64,000 nt of DNA from Cloacibacillus sp. An23 (GTDB lineage Bacteria > Synergistota > Synergistia > Synergistales > Synergistaceae), in contig NZ_NFJQ01000001.1 in NCBI RefSeq assembly GCF_002159945.1, forward strand, positions 186,001-250,000, given 5' to 3'. Position 1 is the stretch's first letter, and each line of letters begins with the position of its first letter. A program made the translations under genes and the position numbers. The notes below the pieces were generated by a model that worked only from the letters and a program-made list of their open reading frames with translations, searched no databases and had not been told where the DNA came from. Positions 43,704-52,792 of this stretch are shown in pieces.

Positions 43704-44189
43704 ATGTATAATCAGAAAGTGGTAGATTACTTCATGAATCCGCGCAACGCGGGGCGCATCGAGGACGCGGACGCGGTCGGCGAAGTCGGCAACCCGAAGT
43801 GCGGCGACGTGATGAAGATATACCTGAAGATAAATCCGCAGAGCGAGGTCGTCGAGGACATAAAGTTCGAGACCTTCGGCTGCGCCGCCGCGATAGCGAC
43901 CAGCTCGATGGTGACGGAGCTCGCGAAAGGGCGCACGCTGAGCGACGCTCTCAAAATAACCAACAAGGAGGTCGCCGACGAGCTAGGCGGACTGCCGCCA
44001 GCGAAGCTGCACTGCTCTCTGCTCGCGCAGGAGGGGATACAGGCAGCCGCCGCGGATTACTATATGCGCCGGGACGGAAAGCTCCCCGACGGCCTCACGA
44101 TGCCGAAGACCTGCATAGCCTGCGGCTGCGAGGCCGGGGAAGAAGAGGAAGAAAGGTTCGTGAGCGAACATGACAGAGTCGCAGAATAG
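43704..44189 (+). CDS. iscU: IscU/NifU-type Fe-S scaffold protein with extra C-terminal Cys tail
   Basis: 161 residues. Cluster ligands Cys33 (GNPKCGD), Cys60 (FGCAAAIATSS) and Cys104 (KLHCSLLAQEG), with Asp35 after the first Cys as in all scaffolds. It is about 30 residues longer than E. coli IscU (128). The added tail contains CIACGCEAGEEEEER, a two/three-Cys motif followed by an acid run. The HscA-binding LPPAK motif (LPPVK) is nearly kept (residues 97-101), although no hscA/hscB is here. Overlaps the MOSC gene by 20 bases. Confidence 0.92.
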   Translation: MYNQKVVDYFMNPRNAGRIEDADAVGEVGNPKCGDVMKIYLKINPQSEVVEDIKFETFGCAAAIATSSMVTELAKGRTLSDALKITNKEVADELGGLPPAKLHCSLLAQEGIQAAAADYYMRRDGKLPDGLTMPKTCIACGCEAGEEEEERFVSEHDRVAE

Positions 44190-44631
44190 CGCAAACGCCA
44201 AAGGACGTATAATCGCGGTATGCAGCGCCCCCAAAAAGGGCATGATCAAGCACGACATAGGCGAAGGCACGCTGATCGAGGGGATAGGCCTCGAGGGAGA
44301 CGCGCACGCCGGATTCATGCACCGGCAGGTGAGCCTCATCTCGATGGAGGACATCAGGACGATGATGGCTAAGCTGCCGAACCTCGTGCCGGGAAGTTTC
44401 GCGGAAAACCTGACGACCGAGGGATTCGACCTCGGCGCGCTGAAGATAGGCGACAGGCTGCGCGTCGGCGAGACGTTGCTCGAGGTCTCGCAGATCGGCA
44501 AGGAATGCCACTCGCACTGCGAGGTCTTCAAGCAGACCGGCGAGTGCATAATGCCCAAGAAGGGCGTCTTCACAAAGGTGCTCAAGGGCGGACGGGTAAA
44601 AAAAGGCGACGAGATAGAATTCGCGGAATAA
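44170..44631 (+). CDS. MOSC-domain protein
   Basis: 153 residues. MOSC domains carry sulfur for molybdenum cofactor or related sulfuration. IGLEGDAHAG, RQVSLIS and PGSFAENLTTEGFDL are the family signatures, and the single conserved-type Cys is in GKECHSHCEVFKQTGEC, rich in Cys/His. The class is the short stand-alone type also seen beside MoaC/MogA. Last gene of the isc operon, so sulfur from NifS could be passed to it. Confidence 0.88.
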   Translation: MTESQNSANAKGRIIAVCSAPKKGMIKHDIGEGTLIEGIGLEGDAHAGFMHRQVSLISMEDIRTMMAKLPNLVPGSFAENLTTEGFDLGALKIGDRLRVGETLLEVSQIGKECHSHCEVFKQTGECIMPKKGVFTKVLKGGRVKKGDEIEFAE

Positions 44632-44645
44632 CATGAGGCACACGA

Positions 44646-44668
44646 GGCCGCCGAAGGGCGGCCTTTTT
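44646..44668 (+). terminator. intrinsic terminator of the isc operon
   Basis: Seven-bp stem GGCCGCC / GGCGGCC with a 4-base loop and TTTTTCATT, 14 bases past the MOSC stop and 19 bases before the next start. Confidence 0.75.
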
Positions 44669-44686
44669 CATTCAGGAAGGCTCGAT

Positions 44687-46768
44687 ATGGAACACGAACA
44701 CGACCACGTACATGAACATGAGCGCCGCAGCGGCGAATCGGAGAAAAAATGCGGCTGCGGCCACGTACACAAACACGGAGAGAACGCCGGATGCGAATTC
44801 GGAGACCCGCATAAGCATCATCATTCGGTAGGCCACGACGGCGAGTGCTGCTGCGCCTCGTGCCACACGACCGAGGAGCTTTTTCAGGAGACGGAGGAGG
44901 ACGCGCGGCGCGCGGGCGAAGAATTTCGCCGCGAGATAACGTTTCTCGCGATAACCGGCGCGATATTCTTCGCAGCCTTCGCCGTCGAGGAGCTGCACCT
45001 TTTTCACGACGAGCGCACGCACACGGCGCTTCACGTACTTTTCGCGATTTTATACATCGTCACGGGACGGCCCGTGCTCGCGAACGCGGTACGCGCGCTG
45101 CGGCGCGGCAATATTTTCAACGAATTCACCCTGATGGGCGGCGCGACGCTCGCGGCCTTCGCTATAGGCGAGACCTGCGAGACGGTCGGCGTCATGCTCT
45201 TCTACCGGCTCGGCGAGGCATTTCAGGAGCGCGCCGCGGCGAACTCGCGCCGTTCGATAAAGTCGCTGCTCGCGCGCAAGCCGGTGACGGCGCGCGTAGT
45301 CAAAGACGGGACGGCGGAGACGGCGGACCCGCGCAGCCTCAAAAAGGGCGACATCCTCCAGATAATGCCGGGCGAGCCTATCCCAGCCGATGGGCGCGTC
45401 GTAAGCGGCGAGGCGACCGTCGAGACGCGGACGGGCGGCGAGGCGGCGACGGAGCGCGTAAGCGCAGGCTCGCGCGTGCGCGGCGGGACGCTCTCGCTCG
45501 ACGGGCTGCTTCTGGTCGAGGCCGACGGCCCGTTCTCCGACGGCGGCGCGGAGCGGCTGCTCGAGGCGGCGCGATGCGCGGCGGAGCGCAAGGCCCCGAC
45601 CGAGCGCTTCATCACGAAGTTCGCAAAATGGTACACCCCGGCGGTCTTCTTCATCTCCGCGGCAGTGATGCTCGTCCCGCCGCTCGCGGGGCGCGGCGAA
45701 TGGCACGAGTGGATATACCGCGGGCTCGTGCTGCTCGTAGTCTCCTGCCCCTGCGCGCTCGTCATATCGATACCGCTCGGCTACTTCGGCGGCATAGGCG
45801 CGGCCTCGAAAAACGGCGTGCTCGTCAAGGGCGCGGACGTGTTCGACGCGCTCGGCAGGGTGCGCGCGGCGGTATTCGACAAGACGGGCGTGCTCACCTA
45901 CGGAAATTTCAAAATATCCGGGATAATCCCATACGGCGGCATCTCCGCCGGAGACGTGCTCGCCGCGGCGGCTCTCGCCGAAAGCGGCTCTACGCACCCG
46001 GCCGGGCGCGCGATAGCCGAAGCCGCGGGAGCCGGCCTCGCCCCCGAGGGCGCGGCGATAACGCAGATACCCGGCAAGGGCATGATATACCGCGCCGGCG
46101 GCGACACGATAATCTCGGGCAGCAAGGCGCTGCTCGAGGAGCACGGCGTCGAGGCGCCGGTGATAGGAGGCGGGGCGACAGTCACCTACGTCGCTCAAAA
46201 CGGTCTGTGTATAGGCGCGATAACGGCCGATGACGAACTTCGCCCCGAGGCGGCGGAGGCCGTCGCAAAGCTGCGCGAGCTAGGCATGAACGGAGTCTAC
46301 ATGCTGACCGGAGACCGCGCCGAGGCCGCCGAAAGCGCCGCGCGCGCGCTCCGCCTCGACGGCTGGCGCGCCGGACTGCGCCCCGGCGAAAAAGCGGCCG
46401 CTCTCGCGGAGCTCTGCGGCGGCGCGGAAAAAGCGCTCTACGTGGGAGACGGTATAGCCCGCGGCCCCGTCATAGCGGCTACGGAAGAGGGACTCGAAGC
46501 CGGGGGCTTCGGCCAGCAGGCGTCGGCCGAGACTGCGGACGCGGTGATACTCGGCGGCTCTCCAGCCAAGGCCGCAGTCCTCGTGCGCATAGCGCGCAAA
46601 ACGCGGGCGATAGTATGGGAAAACGTCGCGCTCGCGCTCGGCGTCAAGGGAGTATTCCTGCTGCTCGGCGCGTCGGGCCACGCTGGGCTGTGGGAGGCGG
46701 CCTTCGCCGACGTCGGCGTCGCCCTGATGGCTATACTGAACTCGACGCGGGCCGCTCGGCTGAAATAA
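44687..46768 (+). CDS. His-rich P1B-type ATPase with degenerate catalytic motifs
   Basis: 693 residues from the ATG at 44687 (GGAAGG upstream). The first ~65 residues are a His/Cys-rich metal-binding tail (HEHDHVHEHE, CGCGHVHKHG, HKHHH, CCCASCH). Cys354-Pro-Cys356 in SCPCALVIS and Asp398 are kept. Three signatures are altered: DKTGTLT is DKTGVLT, the actuator TGE is interrupted (TGGEAA, 249-254), and GDGINDAP is GDGIARGP (587-594), losing the Mg-binding Asp. HP of STHPAGR is intact. The intact CPC and length suggest a functional protein, but the turnover may be altered or lost. Confidence 0.88.
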   Translation: MEHEHDHVHEHERRSGESEKKCGCGHVHKHGENAGCEFGDPHKHHHSVGHDGECCCASCHTTEELFQETEEDARRAGEEFRREITFLAITGAIFFAAFAVEELHLFHDERTHTALHVLFAILYIVTGRPVLANAVRALRRGNIFNEFTLMGGATLAAFAIGETCETVGVMLFYRLGEAFQERAAANSRRSIKSLLARKPVTARVVKDGTAETADPRSLKKGDILQIMPGEPIPADGRVVSGEATVETRTGGEAATERVSAGSRVRGGTLSLDGLLLVEADGPFSDGGAERLLEAARCAAERKAPTERFITKFAKWYTPAVFFISAAVMLVPPLAGRGEWHEWIYRGLVLLVVSCPCALVISIPLGYFGGIGAASKNGVLVKGADVFDALGRVRAAVFDKTGVLTYGNFKISGIIPYGGISAGDVLAAAALAESGSTHPAGRAIAEAAGAGLAPEGAAITQIPGKGMIYRAGGDTIISGSKALLEEHGVEAPVIGGGATVTYVAQNGLCIGAITADDELRPEAAEAVAKLRELGMNGVYMLTGDRAEAAESAARALRLDGWRAGLRPGEKAAALAELCGGAEKALYVGDGIARGPVIAATEEGLEAGGFGQQASAETADAVILGGSPAKAAVLVRIARKTRAIVWENVALALGVKGVFLLLGASGHAGLWEAAFADVGVALMAILNSTRAARLK

Positions 46769-46892
46769 CGCGGCGAAGCGCAAAGAAAAGCGGGGCGCGG
46801 CGGACGAAGCCGCGCCTTTTTCGCGCGCTTTACTGGCGCGGAATTTTTGCTATAATCAAACGCTGTTTGACTTTTACATAAGGATGGGAATC

Positions 46893-47492
46893 ATGAGCAA
46901 AATCTACACAATCAAATTCTCACACATTCCGGTAACTCAGATAAAGCCTAACCAGGCCGTAGCCGGCGCGATAGAGATACGCACGGCGAAGATAGCGGCT
47001 TTCGTGAGGCTCAACGGCGAGATACTGCGCCAGTCGGGCGACGCGCGCATGACGACCTGCCTGCGCCCGTGGGGCATCGGACTCTCCGACGAGGAAATGA
47101 AGACTTTCGCGACGCAGGAGGTGAACGGCAGGACCTACATCAACAGCATATACGTGGACCTCGACACCTACTCGAACATACAGGCGCTGCGCCCCGAGAC
47201 GATGTACTCGCTATGGTACGAGCTGGGGCTAGTACATTACGCTCTGACGAACGGCGAAACGATGAACCACATCCGCCCGGCGCGCGAAAAGGCGCTCGAG
47301 GCAGGAGAACTCAGCGCCGCGTCGCTAGACGCGGAGGCCTTCGCCGTGCGCCACACCAGCGCGCAGGCCGCGCTGAAATCGCTGGAGACGCTCAGCGGGC
47401 TGCCGCATCCCGAAAGCGACCTCGCGGCTAAAGAATATCCGCTGCGCATAAAAATGCTCGAAGAGCAGGCCGCCGAGAAAGCGGCGCGCTGA
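46893..47492 (+). CDS. hypothetical protein
   Basis: 199 residues from the ATG at 46893 (AAGGATGGG upstream; a GTG-like earlier ATG at 46884 sits in the ribosome site). Not recognised. It opens with SKIYTIKFSHIPVTQIKPNQ, has a central mixed alpha/beta part with YINSIYVDLDTYSNIQ, and ends in a long charged helix (AAKEYPLRIKMLEEQAAEKA) that may form a coiled coil. No signal peptide or membrane helix. Its right end is 35 bases before the molbindin promoter. Confidence 0.6.
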   Translation: MSKIYTIKFSHIPVTQIKPNQAVAGAIEIRTAKIAAFVRLNGEILRQSGDARMTTCLRPWGIGLSDEEMKTFATQEVNGRTYINSIYVDLDTYSNIQALRPETMYSLWYELGLVHYALTNGETMNHIRPAREKALEAGELSAASLDAEAFAVRHTSAQAALKSLETLSGLPHPESDLAAKEYPLRIKMLEEQAAEKAAR

Positions 47493-47527
47493 TTTTAGAC
47501 AATATCTCGTTTTTATTGAGCAAAAAC

Positions 47528-47555
47528 TTGACCCGTTACAATCCCAGCATAATAT
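47528..47555 (+). promoter_or_regulatory. sigma-70-type promoter of the molbindin gene
   Basis: TTGACC (47528-47533) and TAATAT (47550-47555), spacing 16; predicted leader about 32 bases. Confidence 0.6.
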
Positions 47556-47594
47556 AGGCTTTGCAAAATTTTATGTGGAAGGAAGAAATTACAA

Positions 47595-48023
47595 ATGAAT
47601 CTAAGCGCACGCAACCAGCTTAAAGCGACCGTCGCCGGAGTCAAAAAAGGCGCGGTCAACGACGAAGTTTCGCTCCGCCTCGCGGACGGCACCACGCTCA
47701 CCTCGATAATCACCGAGACGAGCTGCGAGAACCTCGGCCTCAAGGAAGGCGCCGAGGCCTACGCTGTAATCAAGGCGTCGAACGTAATGATCGGCGAGGG
47801 CGACGGAGGACTCAGGCTCTCGGCCCGCAACCAGCTCAAGGGCGTCGTCGAATCAGTCAGGGACGGAGCGGTGAACTGCGAAGTGGACGTAAAGCTCGAG
47901 GGCGGAGAGAAGATCGTCTCCATCATCACGATGTCGAGCGCCAAGCGCCTCGGCCTGGTCCCCGGCAAGGAAGTCCGCGCCGTGATCAAAGCCTCGGACA
48001 TCATGGTCGGCGTGGCGGAATAA
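47595..48023 (+). CDS. molybdopterin/molybdate-binding protein (molbindin, two TOBE/Mop domains)
   Basis: 142 residues made of two repeats, LSARNQLKATVAGVKKGAVN at the start and LSARNQLKGVVESVRDGAVN at residue 75, each ending in VIKASxVM. The Mop fold binds molybdate or tungstate oxyanions in a ring of subunits. Function is storage or homeostasis of Mo/W for formate dehydrogenases or aldehyde oxidoreductases. Single gene with own promoter and terminator. Confidence 0.94.
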   Translation: MNLSARNQLKATVAGVKKGAVNDEVSLRLADGTTLTSIITETSCENLGLKEGAEAYAVIKASNVMIGEGDGGLRLSARNQLKGVVESVRDGAVNCEVDVKLEGGEKIVSIITMSSAKRLGLVPGKEVRAVIKASDIMVGVAE

Positions 48024-48064
48024 CCAAGCCTTCTGCGACGCGGCGCAGGCCGCGCGCTATAGTG

Positions 48065-48097
48065 AAAGCGGCCCCGGCGTAACGCCAGGGCCGCTTT
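48065..48097. terminator. terminator between convergent molbindin and C45 genes
   Basis: Stem AAAGCGGCCC-C-GGCG / CGCC-A-GGGCCGCTTT with one mismatch and a 3-base loop; TTTTTC on plus and TTTCAC on minus. Better for the molbindin side. Confidence 0.8.
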
Positions 48098-48115
48098 TTC
48101 ACGCCTTCGGCTCAA

Positions 48116-49246
48116 TCACCACTCGACGGCGCCGCTCCACTGAGCGAGCTTTGCGGGACGGTCCCATGCGTACTCGCGGAACTGGCCGCAGCACGGCGTC
48201 CCCTTGCAGGCCCAGAGACGCTTGTCCGTCGCGTCCATGACGATGCAGCCGAGCGTGCTTATCTTGTCCAGCTCCTTCTTGCGCTCGTCGCCGTGGCGGC
48301 AGACGCTGAACGGGAATCCGAAATGATCCTTGAATGCCTCTATTATATCCGCGCGCGTTATCGCCCCGGCCTTCGGCGCGAGACGGCGCAGTATGCGGCG
48401 GTCCCTGTAGAGCGTCCCGCCGAGCGCGTCCACCTGATAGCCGTATTTCGGATGCTTGATGTGATTGCTGTGCGAGATGAGGCCGTTCTCAGGATAGAGC
48501 ACCAGCTGCCCGCGCGCGAGCTTTTCAAAGCCCATCGCGTCTCCCGCGCCGTAAGCGGCGGCGTAGTACATCGGCAGCATCGCCTCGGCGCCGAATATCT
48601 TGTTCACAGCGTCCACATAGCGGTCCTGCTCGAGGAACTTGCGGCGGACGAACACGGACGGGACGCCGAATACCTTCGTGTTGCTCGTCTTGTGCAGGCT
48701 GTTGACGCCGAGCGCGAGCCCGGCCTGGTTCATGCCGTAGCGCGCGAGCTGTCCGGCCTCCGTCACTATCATCATGTCGGCGCCGCCGTCTTTAAGTACC
48801 TGTAAAATGACGGTGCCGTATTCCTGCCACGTATATGTATCCCAGTTCTGAGCGAGAATCGTATGGCCGTCAGCCGACGCCTCTGGCAGCACCGCGACGC
48901 TCGAGCAGCCGTCAAGCTCCTCCTCGTCCGAGGCCGGACGGCGCACGAGCGTCATAGCCTCGGAGCGCGAGTTGAGCGTCAGCAGGTCGTCGAAAGACGC
49001 TCCCGAGCCCTCGGCCACGCCGCGGAGCTCCTCGAGAAGCTCCGGCGAGTACGCCTCTATGAACGGAAGGAACTTCTTAGATATCTCGCGCGCGTCGTCC
49101 CAGCTTACCGCAGCGTGGCCGCTGTTGAAGAAGGTCATGTAGCGTTCGAGAACGCCGCCGATAAGCTCTCGGCACTGCGAGCCGTAGTCCGCCCCGCGCT
49201 CGCGCGGAGTCCTCCCCTGAATCGTAAAAAAAGGCATATAAGCCAT
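48116..49246 (-). CDS. C45-type peptidase / acyl-CoA:6-aminopenicillanate acyltransferase family protein
   Basis: 376 residues from the ATG at 49246 (AAGGAG 9 bases upstream). Ntn-hydrolase: the nucleophile Cys114 follows Gly in ELDGCSSVAV and would become the N-terminus by self-cleavage. NWDTYTWQ and GQLARYGMNQAGLALGVN fit the family. Members cleave amides or transfer acyl groups; the substrate is unknown. No signal peptide, so cytosolic. Downstream of abgT-type and amidohydrolase genes but separated by a terminator, so it can be expressed alone. Confidence 0.85.
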   Translation of the reverse strand: MAYMPFFTIQGRTPRERGADYGSQCRELIGGVLERYMTFFNSGHAAVSWDDAREISKKFLPFIEAYSPELLEELRGVAEGSGASFDDLLTLNSRSEAMTLVRRPASDEEELDGCSSVAVLPEASADGHTILAQNWDTYTWQEYGTVILQVLKDGGADMMIVTEAGQLARYGMNQAGLALGVNSLHKTSNTKVFGVPSVFVRRKFLEQDRYVDAVNKIFGAEAMLPMYYAAAYGAGDAMGFEKLARGQLVLYPENGLISHSNHIKHPKYGYQVDALGGTLYRDRRILRRLAPKAGAITRADIIEAFKDHFGFPFSVCRHGDERKKELDKISTLGCIVMDATDKRLWACKGTPCCGQFREYAWDRPAKLAQWSGAVEW

Positions 49247-49280
49247 CTGCCGCATCTCCTTTTTGCAAAATATGGAAAAA

Positions 49281-49324
49281 GCCCCGCTCCGTCCGCGCGC
49301 ATGGCGCCGGCGTGGAAGCGGGGC
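49281..49324 (-). terminator. intrinsic terminator of the AbgT gene
   Basis: Stem GCCCCGCTTCC / GGAGCGGGGC (10-11 bp with one bulge) around a GC-rich loop, then TTTTTCC on the minus strand, 28 bases past the AbgT stop. Confidence 0.75.
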
Positions 49325-49351
49325 GGCCTGATTATTTTACCCCAGTACCGC

Positions 49352-50926
49352 TCATTTGACGAACAGCGTCACGCCCGGGCCGAGCGGCAGCTCGAACACC
49401 CACCAGACGCAGAGCAGTATTATCTGAATGGCTATCGTGACTATCGCGTATGGCATACAGCCGGCGAAGACCGTGCCCATGCCGGGCGTCTTGTCCTTGT
49501 CGGTGTTGTATGCGACTAGAAGGCCGACGATGAGCGCGACGTCGGACGATATCGGCGCGACCGCGTTCATCGCGGAGTCGCCTATGCGGTAGGCGAGCGC
49601 CGTCAGCGCGGGGCTTATGTCCACCGCGTAGAACATCGGTATGAGTATCGGCGCGAGTATCATCCACTTCGACGAGCCGGAGGTCATGAAGAGGTCGAGG
49701 AAGCATGTCATGACGGCGACGACTATGAGCAGCAGCAGCCCGTTGAAGCCGGCCTCCTTAAGCCACTGCGCGCCGGTCGCCCCCAACACGGTCGGAATGT
49801 TCGAAGCGTTGAAGAGGTAGATGAAGAGCGACGCGGGAAGCGCTATGACCATGAAGCTCGTGACGAGTCCTATGCTTTTCGACATCATCTTCGGCATATC
49901 GTTCCATTTCGCGATGGCGCCGGTCGTGCGTCCGTAGACCATCGCCGTGATCTGGAAGAAGAGGAAGAGCAGCGTAAGCACGCTCTTAAGCAGCGGCGAG
50001 TTCGGCACTATGCTGCCGTCCGCCGCGCGGAAGAACGAATCCTGCGGGAAGCAGAGCGCGAAAAGCACTACGAAGAAAAGCACGGCGGCTATCCCCGCGT
50101 TGCGCAGCCCTCTGCGCTCGACCGGCGTCAGCTCGTGCTCTGTCTCCTTGCCGAGCACGAGGCTCAGGTCTTTCGGCTCGCCTATGAAGCCGCGCACGAA
50201 CTTCGTCGTTATAAGAGTGTACGCCACGGTCAGGACTACAAGGCTGGCGATAAGGAAGTACCAATGCTCGAGTACGTGCACCGTCGAAGGGTCGATGCCG
50301 AGCGAGGTGCAGACCGAGACGTTGATGCCGCTGATGAGCACGTCGAGGTTGCCGGCGAAGATGCTCGCAGCCATTCCCGCGTTGCCCGCCGCGTAAGCGA
50401 GTATGATGCCGAGCCACGGGTTGTAGCCGAGCAGGGCGAAGACGGCGGCCGCGACCGTCGTGCAGCCGAGGACGCCCGCGTTTGACGCGATGTGCGCGTT
50501 GATGGCGATGAACGAAACGACGGCGAAGACGAGCGACGGACGAGCGCCGAGTATCGTGCGGCGTATGAGCGCGCTGAAGAATCCGACCTGGTCGGCCAGC
50601 CCGATAGAGAGCATGAGCAGCCCGACCATCATCATCGGCGCGAAGTTGTAATATATCTTATACATATTCTCGGTGACATATGTGATGGTCTCCCTGTTCA
50701 GGAGATTGCGCACCGTGGCGGTGACCATCTTCTCGCCGCCGCCGGAGCTGGACGCCGACATATAGCTTATCGAAGCGCCGCCGAATATCACCGAAAGCGC
50801 GACAGCGATGACGCAGAGTATGCAGAACAGATAGAACGGATGCGGCAACTTGTTGCCGACCACCTCGACGCCGTTGATAAAACGGAAGAAGAGGCTTTTT
50901 TTCTCGCTAGTTACAGATTGTCCCAT
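49352..50926 (-). CDS. AbgT-family transporter (aminobenzoyl-glutamate / dipeptide type)
   Basis: 524 residues, about 13 membrane helices including two hairpin helices. PHPFYLFCILC at the start, MMMVGLLMLSIGLADQVGFF and SNAGVLGCTTVAAAVF, and GNAGMAASIFAGNLDVLISG are family landmarks. E. coli AbgT imports p-aminobenzoyl-glutamate; others import peptides or export sulfonamides. It starts 44 bases after the amidohydrolase stop, so the two form an uptake-plus-hydrolysis operon. Confidence 0.9.
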   Translation of the reverse strand: MGQSVTSEKKSLFFRFINGVEVVGNKLPHPFYLFCILCVIAVALSVIFGGASISYMSASSSGGGEKMVTATVRNLLNRETITYVTENMYKIYYNFAPMMMVGLLMLSIGLADQVGFFSALIRRTILGARPSLVFAVVSFIAINAHIASNAGVLGCTTVAAAVFALLGYNPWLGIILAYAAGNAGMAASIFAGNLDVLISGINVSVCTSLGIDPSTVHVLEHWYFLIASLVVLTVAYTLITTKFVRGFIGEPKDLSLVLGKETEHELTPVERRGLRNAGIAAVLFFVVLFALCFPQDSFFRAADGSIVPNSPLLKSVLTLLFLFFQITAMVYGRTTGAIAKWNDMPKMMSKSIGLVTSFMVIALPASLFIYLFNASNIPTVLGATGAQWLKEAGFNGLLLLIVVAVMTCFLDLFMTSGSSKWMILAPILIPMFYAVDISPALTALAYRIGDSAMNAVAPISSDVALIVGLLVAYNTDKDKTPGMGTVFAGCMPYAIVTIAIQIILLCVWWVFELPLGPGVTLFVK

Positions 50927-50970
50927 TTGAATAATTCACTTCCGACACACAAAAATCTTCAGCGCCTTTA

Positions 50971-52599
50971 TTAGAGCGCCTTTTCATAAACGGTCTCGCC
51001 GCCGATGACGGTGCGCAGTACCCGTATATCCTTTATCTCGTCTTCGGGGCAGGTCATAAAGTCCCTGTCTATCACGACGAAGTCAGCGAGCTTGCCTGGC
51101 TCGATGCTGCCCTTCAGCTTCTCCTCGAATCCGGCGTACGCCCCCCACGTCGTGTAAGAGCGCAGCGCCTCCTCCCTCGTCATCGCCTCGCTCGGATACC
51201 AGCCCCCTTCAGGCTGCCCGTGCTCGTCTTTGCGCGACACCGCGCAGTACATACTGAGGAAAGGATTGTAGCTTTCGACCGGCGAGTCCGTTCCGTTCGG
51301 CACGACGTTGCCGCCGTCGATGAGAGTGCGCCACGCATACGCCCCTTTCATGCGCTCCGCGCCGAGCCGCGCCTCCGCGACCTTCTTGTCGGTGCGCAGG
51401 AATACGGTCTGATGCGTCGGTATGACGCCGAGCTTCCTGAAACGCGGTATATCGTGCGGTGAAAGTATCTGCGCGTGTTCTATACGCAGCCGCGCGTCGC
51501 CGTCGGGGATCTCGGAGAGCAGCCGCTCGTACACGTCGAGCGCCTGGCGGTTCGCCGCGTCCCCTATTGCGTGAATCCATATCTGAAAGCCTGCGCGGCG
51601 CGCTTCGTAGAGGACGTTGTAAAGCTGCTCGTCCGTCCACTTGCCGTTGCCGCGATGCCCGGGACGGTCGCCGTAGTCCTCGAGCATCCACGCGCTTCTG
51701 GCGCCGAGTGAGCCGTCGCCGGATATCTTGTAAGCGCGCGCAGTCAGCCTGTTGCCGTACATGCCTATGCGCAGCCCCTTCTGGAAATAGCGCAGCGAGC
51801 CCTCCATCAGCTCCTCGTAGTTCGGACGCCCGACGACGCGCATGCTCGCGTAGATGCGTATCTTAAGCTCGCGCTTCTGGTAGAGCTCCTCCCACGCCTG
51901 TATCCATTCCTCGGCCGTCCCGGCGTCGTGGACGGTCGTCAGCCCCGCCGATACGAAGCCCTCCTGCGCAAGCAGCACGATGCGCTGAAGCTGCTCTTTA
52001 TTGTACGGTGGGATCGCTTTGTTGAAAGGATCCTGCGCCTGATCCGTCACCGTGCCCAGCAGCGAACCGTCCCCGGCTCTCAGGTATTCGCCGCCCGCTG
52101 GGTCCGGCGTTTCGCAAGTCACTCCGGCCGCGGCGAAGGCCGCGCTGTTCACCCACGCGGCGTGCCCACAGGCGCGCTTGAGATAAACCGGGATGTCCGG
52201 GGCGACGGCGTCGAGCTCCTCCTTCGTAGGGAACGACGCGTCGCTCCACTCGTCGTTGAGCCAGCCGCGTCCGACTATCCACTCGCCCGGCTTCGCGCGC
52301 CCGTAGGCTTCCGCGACCATCGCGACGATCTCTTCACGCCCTTTGCCGACGAGGTTCAGCTCCATCTTCATAGCGCCGGTGTTGTTGACGTGCAGATGCG
52401 AGTCGATGAGCCCGGGAAGGACGCAGCGGCCCTTCAAATCCACTATCTTAGTCTCCGGCGCGCAGAGCGCGCGTATCTCCTCGTCTGTTCCGGCGGCGAC
52501 GAAACGGTCGCCGGAAACGCAGAACGCGGAAACGACGGAGAAGTCCCCGTCTGCGGTGTAGACCTTTCCGTTCACAAATGCTGCGTCAGGCTTTCTCAT
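50971..52599 (-). CDS. metal-dependent amidohydrolase (YtcJ/Nfd-type)
   Basis: 542 residues from the ATG at 52599 (AAGGGGA 7 bases upstream). Typical of the YtcJ group: ADAAFVNGKVYT-like start (PDAAFVNGKVYTADGD), HxH metal ligands in LIDSHLHVN, metal-bridging Lys/catalytic region GDGSLGARSAW, further His in QIWIHAIGD and IEHAQ, and the final Asp in NGTDSPVE. Hydrolyses amide, formamide or similar bonds. Operon with the AbgT transporter, suggesting an imported acyl-amino-acid substrate. 194 bases of mostly AT-rich upstream DNA hold the promoter. Confidence 0.88.
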   Translation of the reverse strand: MRKPDAAFVNGKVYTADGDFSVVSAFCVSGDRFVAAGTDEEIRALCAPETKIVDLKGRCVLPGLIDSHLHVNNTGAMKMELNLVGKGREEIVAMVAEAYGRAKPGEWIVGRGWLNDEWSDASFPTKEELDAVAPDIPVYLKRACGHAAWVNSAAFAAAGVTCETPDPAGGEYLRAGDGSLLGTVTDQAQDPFNKAIPPYNKEQLQRIVLLAQEGFVSAGLTTVHDAGTAEEWIQAWEELYQKRELKIRIYASMRVVGRPNYEELMEGSLRYFQKGLRIGMYGNRLTARAYKISGDGSLGARSAWMLEDYGDRPGHRGNGKWTDEQLYNVLYEARRAGFQIWIHAIGDAANRQALDVYERLLSEIPDGDARLRIEHAQILSPHDIPRFRKLGVIPTHQTVFLRTDKKVAEARLGAERMKGAYAWRTLIDGGNVVPNGTDSPVESYNPFLSMYCAVSRKDEHGQPEGGWYPSEAMTREEALRSYTTWGAYAGFEEKLKGSIEPGKLADFVVIDRDFMTCPEDEIKDIRVLRTVIGGETVYEKAL

Positions 52600-52792
52600 G
52601 TACCAGTCCCCTTTTGCCGATGAAAATAAAAAAACGTGCCGATAATGAATCAACGTAAACACGACACCGGTAGTATAAAGAGGTTCAGCGAAAATGTCTA
52701 ACACTTTATGCCAATCGCCGGCGATAATAAGGGAAAACCACTATTTTATCTTTATATCATAGCTTTATACAAATGTTTTATTTATATAAAGT

